The position numbers and the translations under genes were made by a program. Shown here in pieces: positions 1 through 8,947 of a DNA stretch of 64,000 bases. Location: NCBI RefSeq assembly GCF_029894425.1, contig NZ_JARXYJ010000001.1, forward strand, positions 2,418,001 through 2,482,000, read 5' to 3'. This DNA is from Streptomyces sp. SAI-127 (GTDB lineage: Bacteria; Actinomycetota; Actinomycetes; Streptomycetales; Streptomycetaceae). How positions within the stretch are numbered: position 1 is the stretch's first letter; each line of letters starts with the position of its first letter. The notes below the pieces were generated by a model. That model saw only the letters and a list, made by a program, of their open reading frames with translations. It made no database searches and had not been told where the DNA came from.

Positions 1-119
1 GAGGCCCTGAGCGCCGCGTAGAAGGGGTTGATCGCCGCGCCGGGGACACCGAACGCGTCCGTGACACCTTCGCGCTTGAGGATCTCAACTGCCGCGCGGG
101 CAGCGGTCATTCGAGCCAT
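1..119 (-). CDS. gcl: Glyoxylate carboligase (tartronate-semialdehyde synthase), N-terminus only
   Basis: Only the first 39 codons lie in the window; the gene runs off the left edge. The minus-strand reading begins [20 protein letters not shown] and continues [19 protein letters not shown]. This is the highly conserved start of glyoxylate carboligase, with the pyrimidine-domain motif ending in the PGAAINPFY stretch near the catalytic glutamate-replacement region of this TPP enzyme family. The enzyme joins two glyoxylates to tartronate semialdehyde plus CO2 in the cytoplasm, feeding glyoxylate from allantoin and purine breakdown into glycerate. The ATG at 119 is preferred; a second in-frame ATG follows three codons later. 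The purine-oxidising genes at 45-53 kb supply an upstream part of the same catabolic route, although they are not adjacent. Confidence 0.85.
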   Translation of the reverse strand, partial: MARMTAARAAVEILKREGVTDAFGVPGAAINPFYAALRA

Positions 120-319
120 CGAGTACTCCTGCTTCGACTGCTTCAACTGCTTCGGCTGTCGGATGCGTACTCCCGTCGCGCCCCGCGGCGAGCACTTCCG
201 TATCGCGGAATAACTTTTCTACTATCTGGAAGCAATGTAAGTGGGCGGGCCAGGACCGTCAAGAGACGAAGGTGGCCAAGAGACGGACAGAGGGAGGCCT
301 CCTGGAGGACGATGAGGCC

Positions 320-997
320 ATGTCCGAGAGCGTGTCGGTGCGCTGTCCGGTCTGCCGGCGCGAGCACCTCTACGCGGCGCCGTCGTACCCCTGCGAGTGC
401 GGCGCCCCCATCTGTCCGCCACTGGACCGGCACGGCGCGCCCACGGCCGTCACCCACCAGGTGTGGGAGGAGGCGTGGGTCGCCGTGGAGTGCGCGGCCT
501 GCGGCCGCAAGGCCGAGTGGCCGCAGCCGGAGCTGGGCTGTGCCTGCGGGACGGTCCTGCGGATTCCGGTGGCCGGGGACACCGGCCCCGGGGCGGAGCC
601 GGACGAGGACGCCTCCGCTCCCCCGCGCCGCGCCTTCCAGCCGATCACCATCCGCACCGCGCGCGACGCGGTGACCGTCGCCGCGCTGTATCTGCGCTGG
701 CTCGGCTACCAGGACATCCGGCGCGCGGACCAGCGTCCGCCGTCCGGCATCGGTCTCGCGGCCCGCGGGCTGCTGGCCCAGGTCGACCCGACCGTGCGGC
801 CGGCCTCGCTGCGGGACGTGGAGTGCCTGTGGCTGACGGCCATGACGGAGTCCGCGCACTGCGTGTACTTCTCACTGGCCGGCTACACGACCGAGGCCCG
901 CGCCCGCGCCGACTCCCTCGGCGTCCCCCTGTTCGTCCTGGACCTGACGGGCACACCACAACCGGTGAACAGCCTGGCCGACGAACTGGGAGGTTAG
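320..997 (+). CDS. Zinc-ribbon protein with degenerate Mrr/restriction-endonuclease-like domain
   Basis: The protein has about 225 residues. Two zinc ribbons open it: CPVC with a later CECG, then CAACG with a later CACG. After an acidic, proline-rich linker comes a domain with the layout of Mrr-type restriction-endonuclease folds: an N-terminal helix (VTVAALYLRWLGYQDI), a core strand ending in AQVD, and a C-terminal strand-helix-strand (YTTEARARADSLGVPLFVL). In active Mrr enzymes the core strand carries a catalytic Asp and a QxK motif. Here the QxK position reads QVD and the preceding Asp is not evident, so nuclease activity is doubtful. The ATG at 320 is chosen because GGAGG sits at 304-308; a GTG at 272 would add 16 residues. 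The gene is divergent from gcl. The function is unknown and the domain call is an inference from pattern only. Confidence 0.7.
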   Translation: MSESVSVRCPVCRREHLYAAPSYPCECGAPICPPLDRHGAPTAVTHQVWEEAWVAVECAACGRKAEWPQPELGCACGTVLRIPVAGDTGPGAEPDEDASAPPRRAFQPITIRTARDAVTVAALYLRWLGYQDIRRADQRPPSGIGLAARGLLAQVDPTVRPASLRDVECLWLTAMTESAHCVYFSLAGYTTEARARADSLGVPLFVLDLTGTPQPVNSLADELGG

Positions 998-1546
998 GCC
1001 TCCGACGGTTCGAGCCGACTCCGACGACTGCCACGCCCGACGAACGGCAGGCTGAACCCGGCCGCCCGGGACTCCTCCCCGACAGGGAGCGGCTCGCGGA
1101 CACTGGCCACCTGATGACCCCGCCCCGGCCCAGCCGTCCAGAACCACCCCAGGCTCCTGGCACACGAAGCCACCGGTCCCGCCTGCCCCGCGCAGTCACC
1201 GAGGCGAGCTACGGGCCGGTGACGGCCGCACCCCACCAGCCCGCCAGACGTTCGACATGAAGCCACCGGTCCCGCCTGCCGCGCGCGGCCACCGACACCG
1301 ACGCGCGGCCGACGGCACCCGCACCCGGCCCACCAGAACCACCCCAGGCTCCCAGCACGCGAAGCCACCGGTCCCGCCTGCCCAGCGCAGCCACCGAGAC
1401 GAGCTACAGGCCGGTGACGGCCCCACCCCACCGGCCCGCCAGAACCAACCCCAGGCACACGGCGCGCAAGGCACAGGAGGGCCGGTCTGCGCGTCGCCGG
1501 TGCGCGGCAGCCCCGTCGGCGGGCGAGGTACCGGTCGGCGGCGTGC
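998..1546. other. Gene-free convergent spacer with degenerate tandem repeats
   Basis: No coding sequence is supported here. Three copies of a 22-bp direct repeat (core AGCCACCGGTCCCGCCTGCC) lie at 1166-1187, 1259-1280 and 1361-1382. They sit inside a longer unit of about 195 bp that also repeats CAGAACCACCCCAGGCTC near 1139 and 1333 and GGCCGGTGACGGCC near 1214 and 1410. The spacer lies between two convergent genes, so it may hold terminators, but no clean hairpin was found. Confidence 0.6.
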
Positions 1547-3133
1547 TCACTCCCCCGCGTACGTCTCCCGCAGTTCGACCTTGCGCACCTTCCCGGACAC
1601 CGTCATCGGGAAGGCGTCGAGGATCCTCAGCCGGCTCGGGATCTTGTAGTGGGCCAGCCGTCCCTCGCAGAAGCCGCGGAGGTCCTCCAGGGTCGGCGGG
1701 TGCGCCGGGTCCCGTGGGATGACGCAGGCCAGCACCTCCTCGCCGTAGCGCTCATGGGGTACCCCGACGACCTGGACGTCCGCGATCTTCGGGTGGCCGT
1801 AGAGGAACTCCTCGATCTCGCGCGGGTAGATGTTCTCGCCGCCCCGGATGATCATGTCCTTGATGCGGCCGACGATCTCGACGTAGCCGTCCTCGCGCAT
1901 CGTCGCCAGGTCACCGGTGTGCATCCAGCGTCCGGCGTCCACGGCCTCCGCCGTCTTCTCGGGCTCGTTCCAGTAGCCGAGCATCACGCTGTAGCCGCGG
2001 GTGCACAACTCCCCAGCGGTGCCCCGAGGTTGGGTGACCCCCGTCGCCGGGTCGACGACCTTGACCTCGATGTGCGGCAGGACGCGGCCGACCGTGCCGG
2101 TGCGGTGCTCGAGGTCGTCGTCCCTGCGGGTCTGCAAGGACACCGGGGACGTCTCGGTCATGCCGTAGCAGATGGACACCTCCGCCATGTGCATCTCGGC
2201 GACCACCCGCTTCATCACCTCCACCGGGCAGGGCGAGCCCGCCATGATGCCGGTGCGCAGGGAGGAGAGGTCGTACGTCGCGAAGTCGGGGAGGTTCAGC
2301 TCCGCGATGAACATGGTCGGAACGCCGTAGAGCGAGGTACAGCGCTCCTGCTGGACCGCGCGCAGCGTCGCCGCCGGGTCGAAGGACGGGGCCGGGATGA
2401 CCACGCAGGCGCCGTGCGAGGTCGCCGCCAGGTTGCCCATCACCATGCCGAAGCAGTGGTAGAAGGGCACCGGGACGCAGACCCGGTCCTGCTCGCTGTA
2501 GGCGATCGACTCGCCCACGAAGTACCCGTTGTTGAGGATGTTGTGGTGGGAGAGGGTGGCCCCCTTGGGGAAGCCCGTCGTGCCCGAGGTGTACTGGATG
2601 TTGATCGGGTCGTCGCAGGACAGCTCCGGGTACGCCGCGTCACGGCCGCCGCGCCCCAGCAACTCCCCCCAGCTCGGGTGGCCGAAGTACACGACCTCCC
2701 GCAACTCCCGGCACCTGCCGCGCACTTCGTCGACCATCGCCCGGTAGTCGCTGCTCTTGTGGCTGAGCGAGGCGAACAGCAGGGAGACCCCCGCCTGGTT
2801 GAGGACGTACTCGACCTCGTGCGTGCGGTACGCCGGGTTGATGTTCACCATGACCGCGCCGATCCGCGCGGTGGCGTACTGCACGAGCACCCACTCGGGA
2901 CAGTTGACCGCCCAGATCCCCACCCGGTCGCCCTTGGCGACCCCGGAGGCGAGCAGCGCGGACGCCAGCTCGTCGACCTCGGCGCCGAACCGGGCGTACG
3001 TCCAACGCCGCCCGGACGGCACGTCGACGAGCGCCTCGCGCTCCGGCCAGGTGGCCACGGCCCGGTCCAGGTTGTCGCCGATGGTGTCGCCGAGCAGCTG
3101 CGTCGTGCTCACGCCGTGCGTGTACGAGTTCAC
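1547..3133 (-). CDS. AMP-binding fatty acyl-CoA ligase (FadD-like)
   Basis: This 528-residue member of the ANL superfamily should activate a fatty or related carboxylic acid to its acyl-adenylate and then to the CoA thioester. The sequence shows the P-loop [11 protein letters not shown] near residue 185, the adenine/substrate segment YGMTETSP near residue 320, the hinge/ATP-ribose motif in [17 protein letters not shown], and the C-terminal SGKVRK carrying the catalytic lysine. Length is normal for a medium/long-chain ligase. The GTG start overlaps the stop of the upstream ligase as GTGA, and GGAGGA sits about 8 bases before it, so the two ligases are translationally coupled. The divergent LuxR-type gene at 4915 is the likely local regulator. 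The true substrate cannot be read from the sequence; FadD-like long-chain activity is the family default. Confidence 0.88.
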   Translation of the reverse strand: MNSYTHGVSTTQLLGDTIGDNLDRAVATWPEREALVDVPSGRRWTYARFGAEVDELASALLASGVAKGDRVGIWAVNCPEWVLVQYATARIGAVMVNINPAYRTHEVEYVLNQAGVSLLFASLSHKSSDYRAMVDEVRGRCRELREVVYFGHPSWGELLGRGGRDAAYPELSCDDPINIQYTSGTTGFPKGATLSHHNILNNGYFVGESIAYSEQDRVCVPVPFYHCFGMVMGNLAATSHGACVVIPAPSFDPAATLRAVQQERCTSLYGVPTMFIAELNLPDFATYDLSSLRTGIMAGSPCPVEVMKRVVAEMHMAEVSICYGMTETSPVSLQTRRDDDLEHRTGTVGRVLPHIEVKVVDPATGVTQPRGTAGELCTRGYSVMLGYWNEPEKTAEAVDAGRWMHTGDLATMREDGYVEIVGRIKDMIIRGGENIYPREIEEFLYGHPKIADVQVVGVPHERYGEEVLACVIPRDPAHPPTLEDLRGFCEGRLAHYKIPSRLRILDAFPMTVSGKVRKVELRETYAGE

Positions 3134-4797
3134 CGGAAGTCCTCCTCGCGGTACTCGGCGTCCGACCCCGCCGCCGTCGCCTCACGCAGTTCGATCCGCC
3201 TGATCTTGCCGGACACCGTCTTGGGCAGCTCCGCGAACTCCAGCCGCCGGATCCGCTTGTACGGCGCCAGCGACTCCCGGGAGTGCTCGAACAGCACCTT
3301 GGCGGTATCGGGACCGGGCTCCCAGCCCTCCGCAAGGACGACGTACGCCTTCGGGACCGCGAGCCGCAGCTCGTCCGGCGCGGGCACGACGGCCGCCTCG
3401 GCCACCGCTTCGTGTTCGAGGAGCGCGCTCTCCAGCTCGAAGGGGCTGATCTTGTAGTCGGAGGCCTTGAAGACGTCGTCGCCGCGCCCGATGTAGGTCA
3501 GGTATCCCTCCTCGTCCCTCGACGCCACGTCGCCGGTCCGGTAGTAACCGCCCGCCATCGCCTCCGCCGTGCGGTCCGGGTCGCCGTGGTAGCCGGTCAT
3601 CAGGCCTACCGGCCGGGCCGACAGGTCGAGCGCGATCTCGCCCTCGGCCGCGCCGGGCGCGCCGGACACCGGGTCGAGGAGCTCCACCTTGAAGCCGGGG
3701 CTCGGGCGTCCCATGGAACCGGTCTTCAGCACCTGCCCGGGGCTGTTGGAGACCTGGACGGCCGTCTCGGTCTGACCGAAGCCGTCCCGGATGGTGATGC
3801 CCCAGGCTCGTCGGACCTGCTCGATGACCTCGGGGTTCAGCGGCTCGCCCGCGGCCACCACCTCGCGCGGCTTTCGGCGCAGCTGGGTCAGGTCGGCCTG
3901 GATGAGCATGCGCCACACGGTCGGCGGTGCGCAGAAGGTCGTGACCCCCGCCCGGTCCATCTCGGACATCAGACGGCCCGCGTCGAAGCGCGTGTAGTTG
4001 TGGATGAAGACGGTGGCCTCCGCGTTCCACGGCGCGAACAGGTTGGACCAGGCGTGCTTGGCCCAGCCCGGCGAGGAGATGTTCAGATGCACGTCGCCGG
4101 GCCTCAGGCCGATCCAGTACATGGTCGCCAGGTGCCCGATCGGGTACGAGGTGTGCGTGTGCTCGACGAGCTTGGGGCGGGCCGTCGTACCGGAGGTGAA
4201 GTACAGCATCAGCGGGTCGTCGGCGAGGGTCGGGCCGTCGGGCAGGAACTCCTCGGAGGCGGTGTACGCGTCCTCGTACGGCTGCCAGCCCTCCGGTACG
4301 CCGCCGACGGCGGTGCGTGTGTAGTCGCCGGGCACCTCGTCGAACTTGCCGGTGTCCTCGGCCCGCACGAGGACGTGCCGCACCCGGCCGCGCTCGACGC
4401 GGTCGCGCAGGTCGGCGGGACCGAGCAGCGGGGTCGCCGGGATGACGACGGCACGCAGCTTCATGGCCGCGAGGGCCGTCTCCCACAGCTCCGCCTGGTT
4501 GCCCAGCATGACGAGGATGCGGTCCTCGGCCTCCACCCCGCGCTCGCGCAGCAGGTTGGCGACCCGGTTGGACCGTTCGGCCATCTCGGCGAAGGAGAGG
4601 CGGATCTCGCCGCCGTCCTCCTCGACGATGTGCAGGGCCGTGCGGTCGTTGCCCTCGGCGATGACGTCGAACCAGTCGAGCGCCCAGTTGAAGTGCTGCG
4701 GGCGGGGCCAGGCGAAGCCCTCGTACGCCGTCGCGTAGTCCTCGCGGTGCTGGAGCAGGAAGTCCCGCGCCCCGCGGAAGTCCTCCGTAGCCGTCAT
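3130..4797 (-). CDS. AMP-binding acyl-CoA synthetase (MACS/benzoate-CoA-ligase-like)
   Basis: This 555-residue ANL enzyme is the first gene of a two-ligase operon. It carries the P-loop [15 protein letters not shown], the GFGQTET segment, [18 protein letters not shown] with the following [11 protein letters not shown], and the terminal KTVSGKIRR with the catalytic lysine. The N-terminus ([11 protein letters not shown]) and the [15 protein letters not shown] stretch resemble medium-chain acyl-CoA synthetases and aryl-CoA ligases rather than FadD. The ATG at 4797 is preceded by AAGGAGG at 7 bases; the long in-frame extension upstream of it lacks coding character and crosses the promoter region. 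The stop overlaps the next gene's GTG by four bases. It may activate medium-chain or aromatic acids; the substrate is unproven. Confidence 0.88.
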   Translation of the reverse strand: MTATEDFRGARDFLLQHREDYATAYEGFAWPRPQHFNWALDWFDVIAEGNDRTALHIVEEDGGEIRLSFAEMAERSNRVANLLRERGVEAEDRILVMLGNQAELWETALAAMKLRAVVIPATPLLGPADLRDRVERGRVRHVLVRAEDTGKFDEVPGDYTRTAVGGVPEGWQPYEDAYTASEEFLPDGPTLADDPLMLYFTSGTTARPKLVEHTHTSYPIGHLATMYWIGLRPGDVHLNISSPGWAKHAWSNLFAPWNAEATVFIHNYTRFDAGRLMSEMDRAGVTTFCAPPTVWRMLIQADLTQLRRKPREVVAAGEPLNPEVIEQVRRAWGITIRDGFGQTETAVQVSNSPGQVLKTGSMGRPSPGFKVELLDPVSGAPGAAEGEIALDLSARPVGLMTGYHGDPDRTAEAMAGGYYRTGDVASRDEEGYLTYIGRGDDVFKASDYKISPFELESALLEHEAVAEAAVVPAPDELRLAVPKAYVVLAEGWEPGPDTAKVLFEHSRESLAPYKRIRRLEFAELPKTVSGKIRRIELREATAAGSDAEYREEDFR

Positions 4798-4872
4798 CTT
4801 GCGTCCTCCTTGGTGCCGGACCATTGCCGGGCGGCTCTCTGCCATCGTGTAATCCGTGATGCAGGTCTCACT

Positions 4873-4888
4873 ACCCCCGAACGGGGGT
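4873..4888. promoter_or_regulatory. Inverted repeat in the ligase/LuxR divergent promoter
   Basis: Seven-base arms ACCCCCG and CGGGGGT are separated by AA. They sit in the 117-bp gap between the divergent acyl-CoA synthetase and LuxR-type genes, 27 bases before the GTG of the latter. Position and symmetry suit an operator for the adjacent regulator, but binding is inferred only. Confidence 0.5.
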
Positions 4889-4914
4889 GTGTGCCGCAGC
4901 GAAGGGACGAGCAG

Positions 4915-5745
4915 GTGTCGGTGAACGCGGGCGGAGCAGTGGAGATCCGGCGTGCACTCGTGCGGCTGCGGCGTACGACGGGGCTTCCGGTCGCCTTCGG
5001 CGGTCTGGTCGAACCCGACCGGTCGCGGGTCCGGATCAGCGAACTGAGCGGTACGGCCACCACCTCGCTCCTCGCGCTCGCGGTGACCTCGGGCAACGGC
5101 CTCGGCGGCAAGGCGGTCGCGCTGGCCCGTCCGTGCGCCGTGGCGGACTACTCCATGTCCCGGCAGATCAGCCATGAGTACGACGCCGCCGTGGCCGCCG
5201 AGGGGCTGCGCTCGGTGCTGGCCGTGCCGGTGGTCGTACGGCGCCGGGTGCGGGGCGTGCTGTACGGCGCTCTGCGGGACGCCCGGCCGCTCGGCGACCG
5301 CATGCTGACGGCGGCGGTGGACGCGGCGCGGGACGTGGAACAGGCGCTGGTCGTCGACGACGAGGCGCGGGACATGCTGGTGACGGCGCGGGCCGAGCCG
5401 CGGCGCGACGACACCTCCACGTGGGAGCAGGTCCGGGAGGCGCACGCGGCGCTGCGGGCGCTGGCCCCGCGGATCGGCGACCCGGCGCTGCGGGCCGACC
5501 TGCTCGACGCCTGCGCGCTCCTGACGCCCGATGCCGGGACCCCGAAAGGCATCGCTCTGGCACCGCGCGAGCTGGACGTCCTGGCCTGCGTCGCGGCCGG
5601 GGCGACGAACGCCGCGGCGGCGGACAGACTGGGCGTGAGAGCCGAGACGGTCAAGGCGTACCTGCGGTCGGCCATGCGGAAACTCGGGGCCAGGACCCGT
5701 GGAGAGGCGGTGGTCGCCGCACGCCGGGCGGGACTGCTCCCGTGA
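4915..5745 (+). CDS. LuxR-family transcriptional regulator with GAF-like N-terminal domain
   Basis: The protein has 276 residues. The C-terminal 65 residues form a LuxR/NarL helix-turn-helix: LAPRELDVLACVAAGATN, then AAADRLGVRAETVKAYL and MRKLGARTRGEAV, with the usual glutamate, invariant valine-lysine recognition segment and dimer helix. The N-terminal ~170 residues look like a GAF-type sensory fold, with alternating strands such as LPVAFGGLV and LRSVLAVPVVVRRRVRGVLYG. The GTG at 4915 is chosen because GAAGGGA precedes it and the reading frame upstream lies inside the opposite-strand ligase. It is divergent from the two-ligase operon and is the natural candidate to control it in response to a small ligand. 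No receiver domain is present, so it is not a response regulator. Confidence 0.85.
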   Translation: MSVNAGGAVEIRRALVRLRRTTGLPVAFGGLVEPDRSRVRISELSGTATTSLLALAVTSGNGLGGKAVALARPCAVADYSMSRQISHEYDAAVAAEGLRSVLAVPVVVRRRVRGVLYGALRDARPLGDRMLTAAVDAARDVEQALVVDDEARDMLVTARAEPRRDDTSTWEQVREAHAALRALAPRIGDPALRADLLDACALLTPDAGTPKGIALAPRELDVLACVAAGATNAAAADRLGVRAETVKAYLRSAMRKLGARTRGEAVVAARRAGLLP

Positions 5746-5791
5746 CAACCCGGCTCCTCCCGTAACATTGGTAGACATCTCATTCATTCAC

Positions 5792-5868
5792 GGGTGCTTT
5801 GAATTTTTCCATGCGGAACCGGTTGTTATTTCCCTCACCACCTCTTCCCGCCGAATTTCAAAGCACCC
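5792..5868. promoter_or_regulatory. Paired 12-bp inverted repeat upstream of the LAL regulator
   Basis: GGGTGCTTTGAA at 5792-5803 is matched perfectly by its reverse complement TTCAAAGCACCC at 5857-5868, 53 bases apart. The second arm ends 40 bases before the GTG of the large LuxR regulator. The tract between the arms is unusually A/T-rich for this genome. Two facing operator half-sites (looping) or a leader RNA hairpin are both possible. Confidence 0.55.
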
Positions 5869-5908
5869 TGCCTAATATTGGCCAGGACACGACACAGGGA
5901 GGGGAGCG

Positions 5909-8734
5909 GTGACCGTGCCACGCGACTTCCAGGAGCCCGCGAGATGCCGCCCTGACCTGGTGATCGGACGGGACGAGCTGTTCGGCCAGGCCCGTGAGCA
6001 GCTGGCCCGCGGCGGCAGCGTGCTCCTGCACGGCCCGGCCGGAATAGGAAAGTCGACCGTCCTGCGGGCCCTGGCCGCGGAATACGGCGGAGCGGCCCAC
6101 ACGGTGTTGCGCTGTTCGGCCACCGAGTCGGAATCCCACCTCCCCTTCCTGGCCCTGGCCGACCTCTTCGGCCTGGTCCTCGACGACGTCTCCGACAAAC
6201 TGCCCGCCGCCCAGCGCACCGCGCTCGAGTCGGCGCTGACCGGACGCGGTGAGTCCACCCTCCAGCGCGACGGCCTCGCCCTGCGCCTGGCCGTGCTGTC
6301 GGCGCTGCGCGCCCTCGCCGCCGAGCGCCCCGTCCTGGTCGTCGCCGACGACGTCCAGTGGCTGGATCCCGCCAGCCTGGAACTGCTCGGCTTCGCCGCC
6401 CGCAGGCTCGGCGACATCCCCGTCCGGATGCTGTGCGCGGTCCGGACCGACGGTCCGGAGTACGACCGCCATCTACGCGCGTTGCCACCGGACAGTCTCG
6501 CCGTCCGCTTCAACCCGCTCACCCGCGCTCAGGTGGCCGCGCTGCTCGACCACCGCGGCTACACCGGCCTGCAGCGCTCCACCGTCCGGGACATCCACCG
6601 CACCAGCGGCGGCAACCCGTTCTACGCCCTGGAACTCGGCCGCGCGCTCACCGAGAACCCGACCCCACCCCGCCCCGGTGAACCGCTGCCGGTGCCCACG
6701 TCGCTCCGGGCCCTGGTGCTCAGCCGCCTGGAGATGCTGTCCGAGGAGGCCCGCCGCACCCTCCTGGTGGCGAGCGCGGGCGCCCGCCCCACACCGGCCC
6801 TGCTGCACGCGGCCGGCCGCAGGGACGCCGAGGCCGAGATGGCCCAGGCGGCCGCGCTGGGCCTGCTCGCGACGGAGGCCGAGGGTCCCGCCGTACGCTT
6901 CGCGCATCCGCTGATCTCGGCCGCGCTGTACGCGGAGGCGCCCGCGCAGGACCGGCGGGACGCGCACCGGGCGCTGTCCACGGCGGCCTCCGACCCGATC
7001 GAGCGGGCCCGCCACCTGGCCCTCGCGACCATCGGCACCGACCCGGAGGTGGCCGCCCGGCTGGCCGAGGCCGCGGCCCTGGCCCGGGACCGGGGCGCAC
7101 CCTCGATGGCGGCCTCCCTCGGACTGCTGTCGGCCCGGCACACCCCGGCCGACAGTGTGCCCGCTCCTGACGTACGGCGGCTCGCGGCGGCCGAGGACGC
7201 GATCACCGCCGGTGAGCTGGACCTGGCCCGGGACATCGCCCGTGACGTGCTCACCCGGGCCACCGTGCCCGCGGACCGGGTGCGGGCCTGGATCATCGTG
7301 ATCGACACCGCGGGTCACGCCATGACCGAGGTCGACGCGGTCTTCCCGCAGGCGCTGGCCGACGCGGGCGACGACCCCGAACTGCTCGCCCTGATCCGCT
7401 ACCAGCTGGCCTGGCGGGCCCTGCTCGTCGAGGGCGACTTCGACGAGGCCCGCGGCGAGGCCGCGCACTCGGCGGCCCTGGCCGCGAGGGCCGGCGACCG
7501 CTACAACGAACTGATGGCGCTGTCCTTCCAGGCCCAGCTGGAGACCCTCATGGGCCATCCGGACGCCCCCGCGACCATCAAGCGCGCGCTGAAGGAGCCC
7601 CAGGACCCGCGGGTGTCCTGCCACCACAACGGCGCCGGGTACTCCCGCTTCCGCTGGCTGATCATGAGCGACCAGCTGCCCGAGGCCCGCGCCACGGTCA
7701 CCGCCCTGCTGCGCGAGGTGCGGCGGCGCGGTTCGGTCGAGAGCGAGGTGCACTTCCTGCGCGGGGTGGCCGAGACCGAACTGCGCTCAGGACACTGCGG
7801 GCGGGCGCTCGACCTGGCCCGGGAGAGCCTGATGATGGCCCGGGACACCGGGATCGGCGAGGTGGCCTCGGCCGTGCTCGCCTCCATCGCGGAGGCCTCG
7901 GGCGGCAGTGTCGAGCGGGCGCTCGAGCTGGCCCGGGAGGCGGTCGACCACGCCGAGGAGAACGGCGACCAGATGTACGAGTCCCGGGGCCTGGCCGTCC
8001 TCGGGTACGCGCAGCTCGTCGCCGGGGACGCGCAGGGCGCGGTCCGTTCGCTGCGCCGGGTGCGCGAGCTGGAGCTCGGGCTCGGCATCACGGACCCGGC
8101 GCGCGGCCGCTGGCAGGGCGACCTCGCCGAGGCCCTCGTACGCATCGGGGAGACCGGCGAGGCGCAGGACGTCATCGACGTGACGCGGGTGAACGCGCTC
8201 CGGCTGGGCCGGGAGAGCGTGCTCGCCGTGCTGGACCGGGCCGAGGCACTGGTGCGGGCGGCGCGCGGTGAACACGAGGCGGCGGTGGTCCAGTTGACAT
8301 CGGTGCAGGATCGTCTCGCCAAGCTGGGCTACGGCCTGGAGGAGGCGCGCGCCGCCTTCGCCCTGGCCCAGCTGCGCACCCGGCGGCCGGGGCCGACGTC
8401 GTACGACGAGGCGGCCCGGCTCTTCAGGCGTTGCCGGGCGCTGCCCTGGCTGCGCCAGGTGGAGGCGGCCGCGCTGGCCCGGCCGACGGATCCGGAGCCC
8501 GCCCCCACCGCCGCGCCGGACGGCCTGGAAGGGCTCGAGGGGCTCGAAGGGCTGGCCGCGATGGAGCGTCAGGTGGCCGCGCTCGTGATGGAGGGCGCCA
8601 CCAACCGGGAGATAGCCGCACGGCTGTTCATCAGCGTGAAGACGGTCGAGGCGACCCTCACCCGGGTCTACCGCAAGCTCGGGATCCGCTCCCGCGTGGA
8701 CATCGTCCGGCTCGCGGCGGGACGCCGGCCGTAG
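5909..8734 (+). CDS. Large ATP-binding LuxR regulator (LAL family)
   Basis: This 941-residue protein has the full LAL/MalT-like design. An N-terminal AAA/STAND ATPase carries Walker A GPAGIGKST at residues 42-50 and Walker B in VLVVADDVQWLD near residue 150. The middle of about 500 residues is helical and TPR-like (for example LAVLGYAQLVAGDAQGAVRSL). The C-terminal LuxR helix-turn-helix reads AAMERQVAALVMEGATNREI then AARLFISVKTVEATLTRVYR. GGGAGGGGA sits just before the GTG start. A short acidic repeat (GLEGLEGLEGL) links TPR and DNA-binding parts. Such proteins switch on target promoters when an inducer and ATP promote oligomerisation. The target is not evident; the nearest downstream gene encodes a secreted protease, and the gene is separated from the upstream LuxR gene by its own regulatory region. 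Confidence 0.92.
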   Translation: MTVPRDFQEPARCRPDLVIGRDELFGQAREQLARGGSVLLHGPAGIGKSTVLRALAAEYGGAAHTVLRCSATESESHLPFLALADLFGLVLDDVSDKLPAAQRTALESALTGRGESTLQRDGLALRLAVLSALRALAAERPVLVVADDVQWLDPASLELLGFAARRLGDIPVRMLCAVRTDGPEYDRHLRALPPDSLAVRFNPLTRAQVAALLDHRGYTGLQRSTVRDIHRTSGGNPFYALELGRALTENPTPPRPGEPLPVPTSLRALVLSRLEMLSEEARRTLLVASAGARPTPALLHAAGRRDAEAEMAQAAALGLLATEAEGPAVRFAHPLISAALYAEAPAQDRRDAHRALSTAASDPIERARHLALATIGTDPEVAARLAEAAALARDRGAPSMAASLGLLSARHTPADSVPAPDVRRLAAAEDAITAGELDLARDIARDVLTRATVPADRVRAWIIVIDTAGHAMTEVDAVFPQALADAGDDPELLALIRYQLAWRALLVEGDFDEARGEAAHSAALAARAGDRYNELMALSFQAQLETLMGHPDAPATIKRALKEPQDPRVSCHHNGAGYSRFRWLIMSDQLPEARATVTALLREVRRRGSVESEVHFLRGVAETELRSGHCGRALDLARESLMMARDTGIGEVASAVLASIAEASGGSVERALELAREAVDHAEENGDQMYESRGLAVLGYAQLVAGDAQGAVRSLRRVRELELGLGITDPARGRWQGDLAEALVRIGETGEAQDVIDVTRVNALRLGRESVLAVLDRAEALVRAARGEHEAAVVQLTSVQDRLAKLGYGLEEARAAFALAQLRTRRPGPTSYDEAARLFRRCRALPWLRQVEAAALARPTDPEPAPTAAPDGLEGLEGLEGLAAMERQVAALVMEGATNREIAARLFISVKTVEATLTRVYRKLGIRSRVDIVRLAAGRRP

Positions 8735-8947
8735 CCGAGGGGTCGTCAGAAAGGCTCCGCCCAGGGCGGACCGAGGGTTTTCCCTGCCCAACTCCCTTAG
8801 GGGGTTCCCTCATTGGGAAGGGGAACTTCCGGGTTCTAGCTTATGAACATGCCGCTCGCCCGGGCATACGGGGGTCGGTCCCGCGACCCCCGTGTACACC
8901 CCCACACCCGCGCGACCCCCCACCGGCAACCCTGAGGAGACTCACTG
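8735..8947. promoter_or_regulatory. Promoter region of the trypsin-like gene
   Basis: This non-coding stretch contains two small dyads. TCCGCCC and GGGCGGA flank an A at 8756-8770, possibly the end of the LAL transcript. TTCCC at 8805-8809 faces GGGAA at 8815-8819. No confident -10/-35 pair was assigned. Confidence 0.3.

Noticed and set aside
4798..5787. N-terminal extension of the acyl-CoA synthetase to 885 residues
   Set aside because: The added part runs through the LuxR gene on the other strand, lacks protein character, and a good ribosome site precedes the ATG at 4797.
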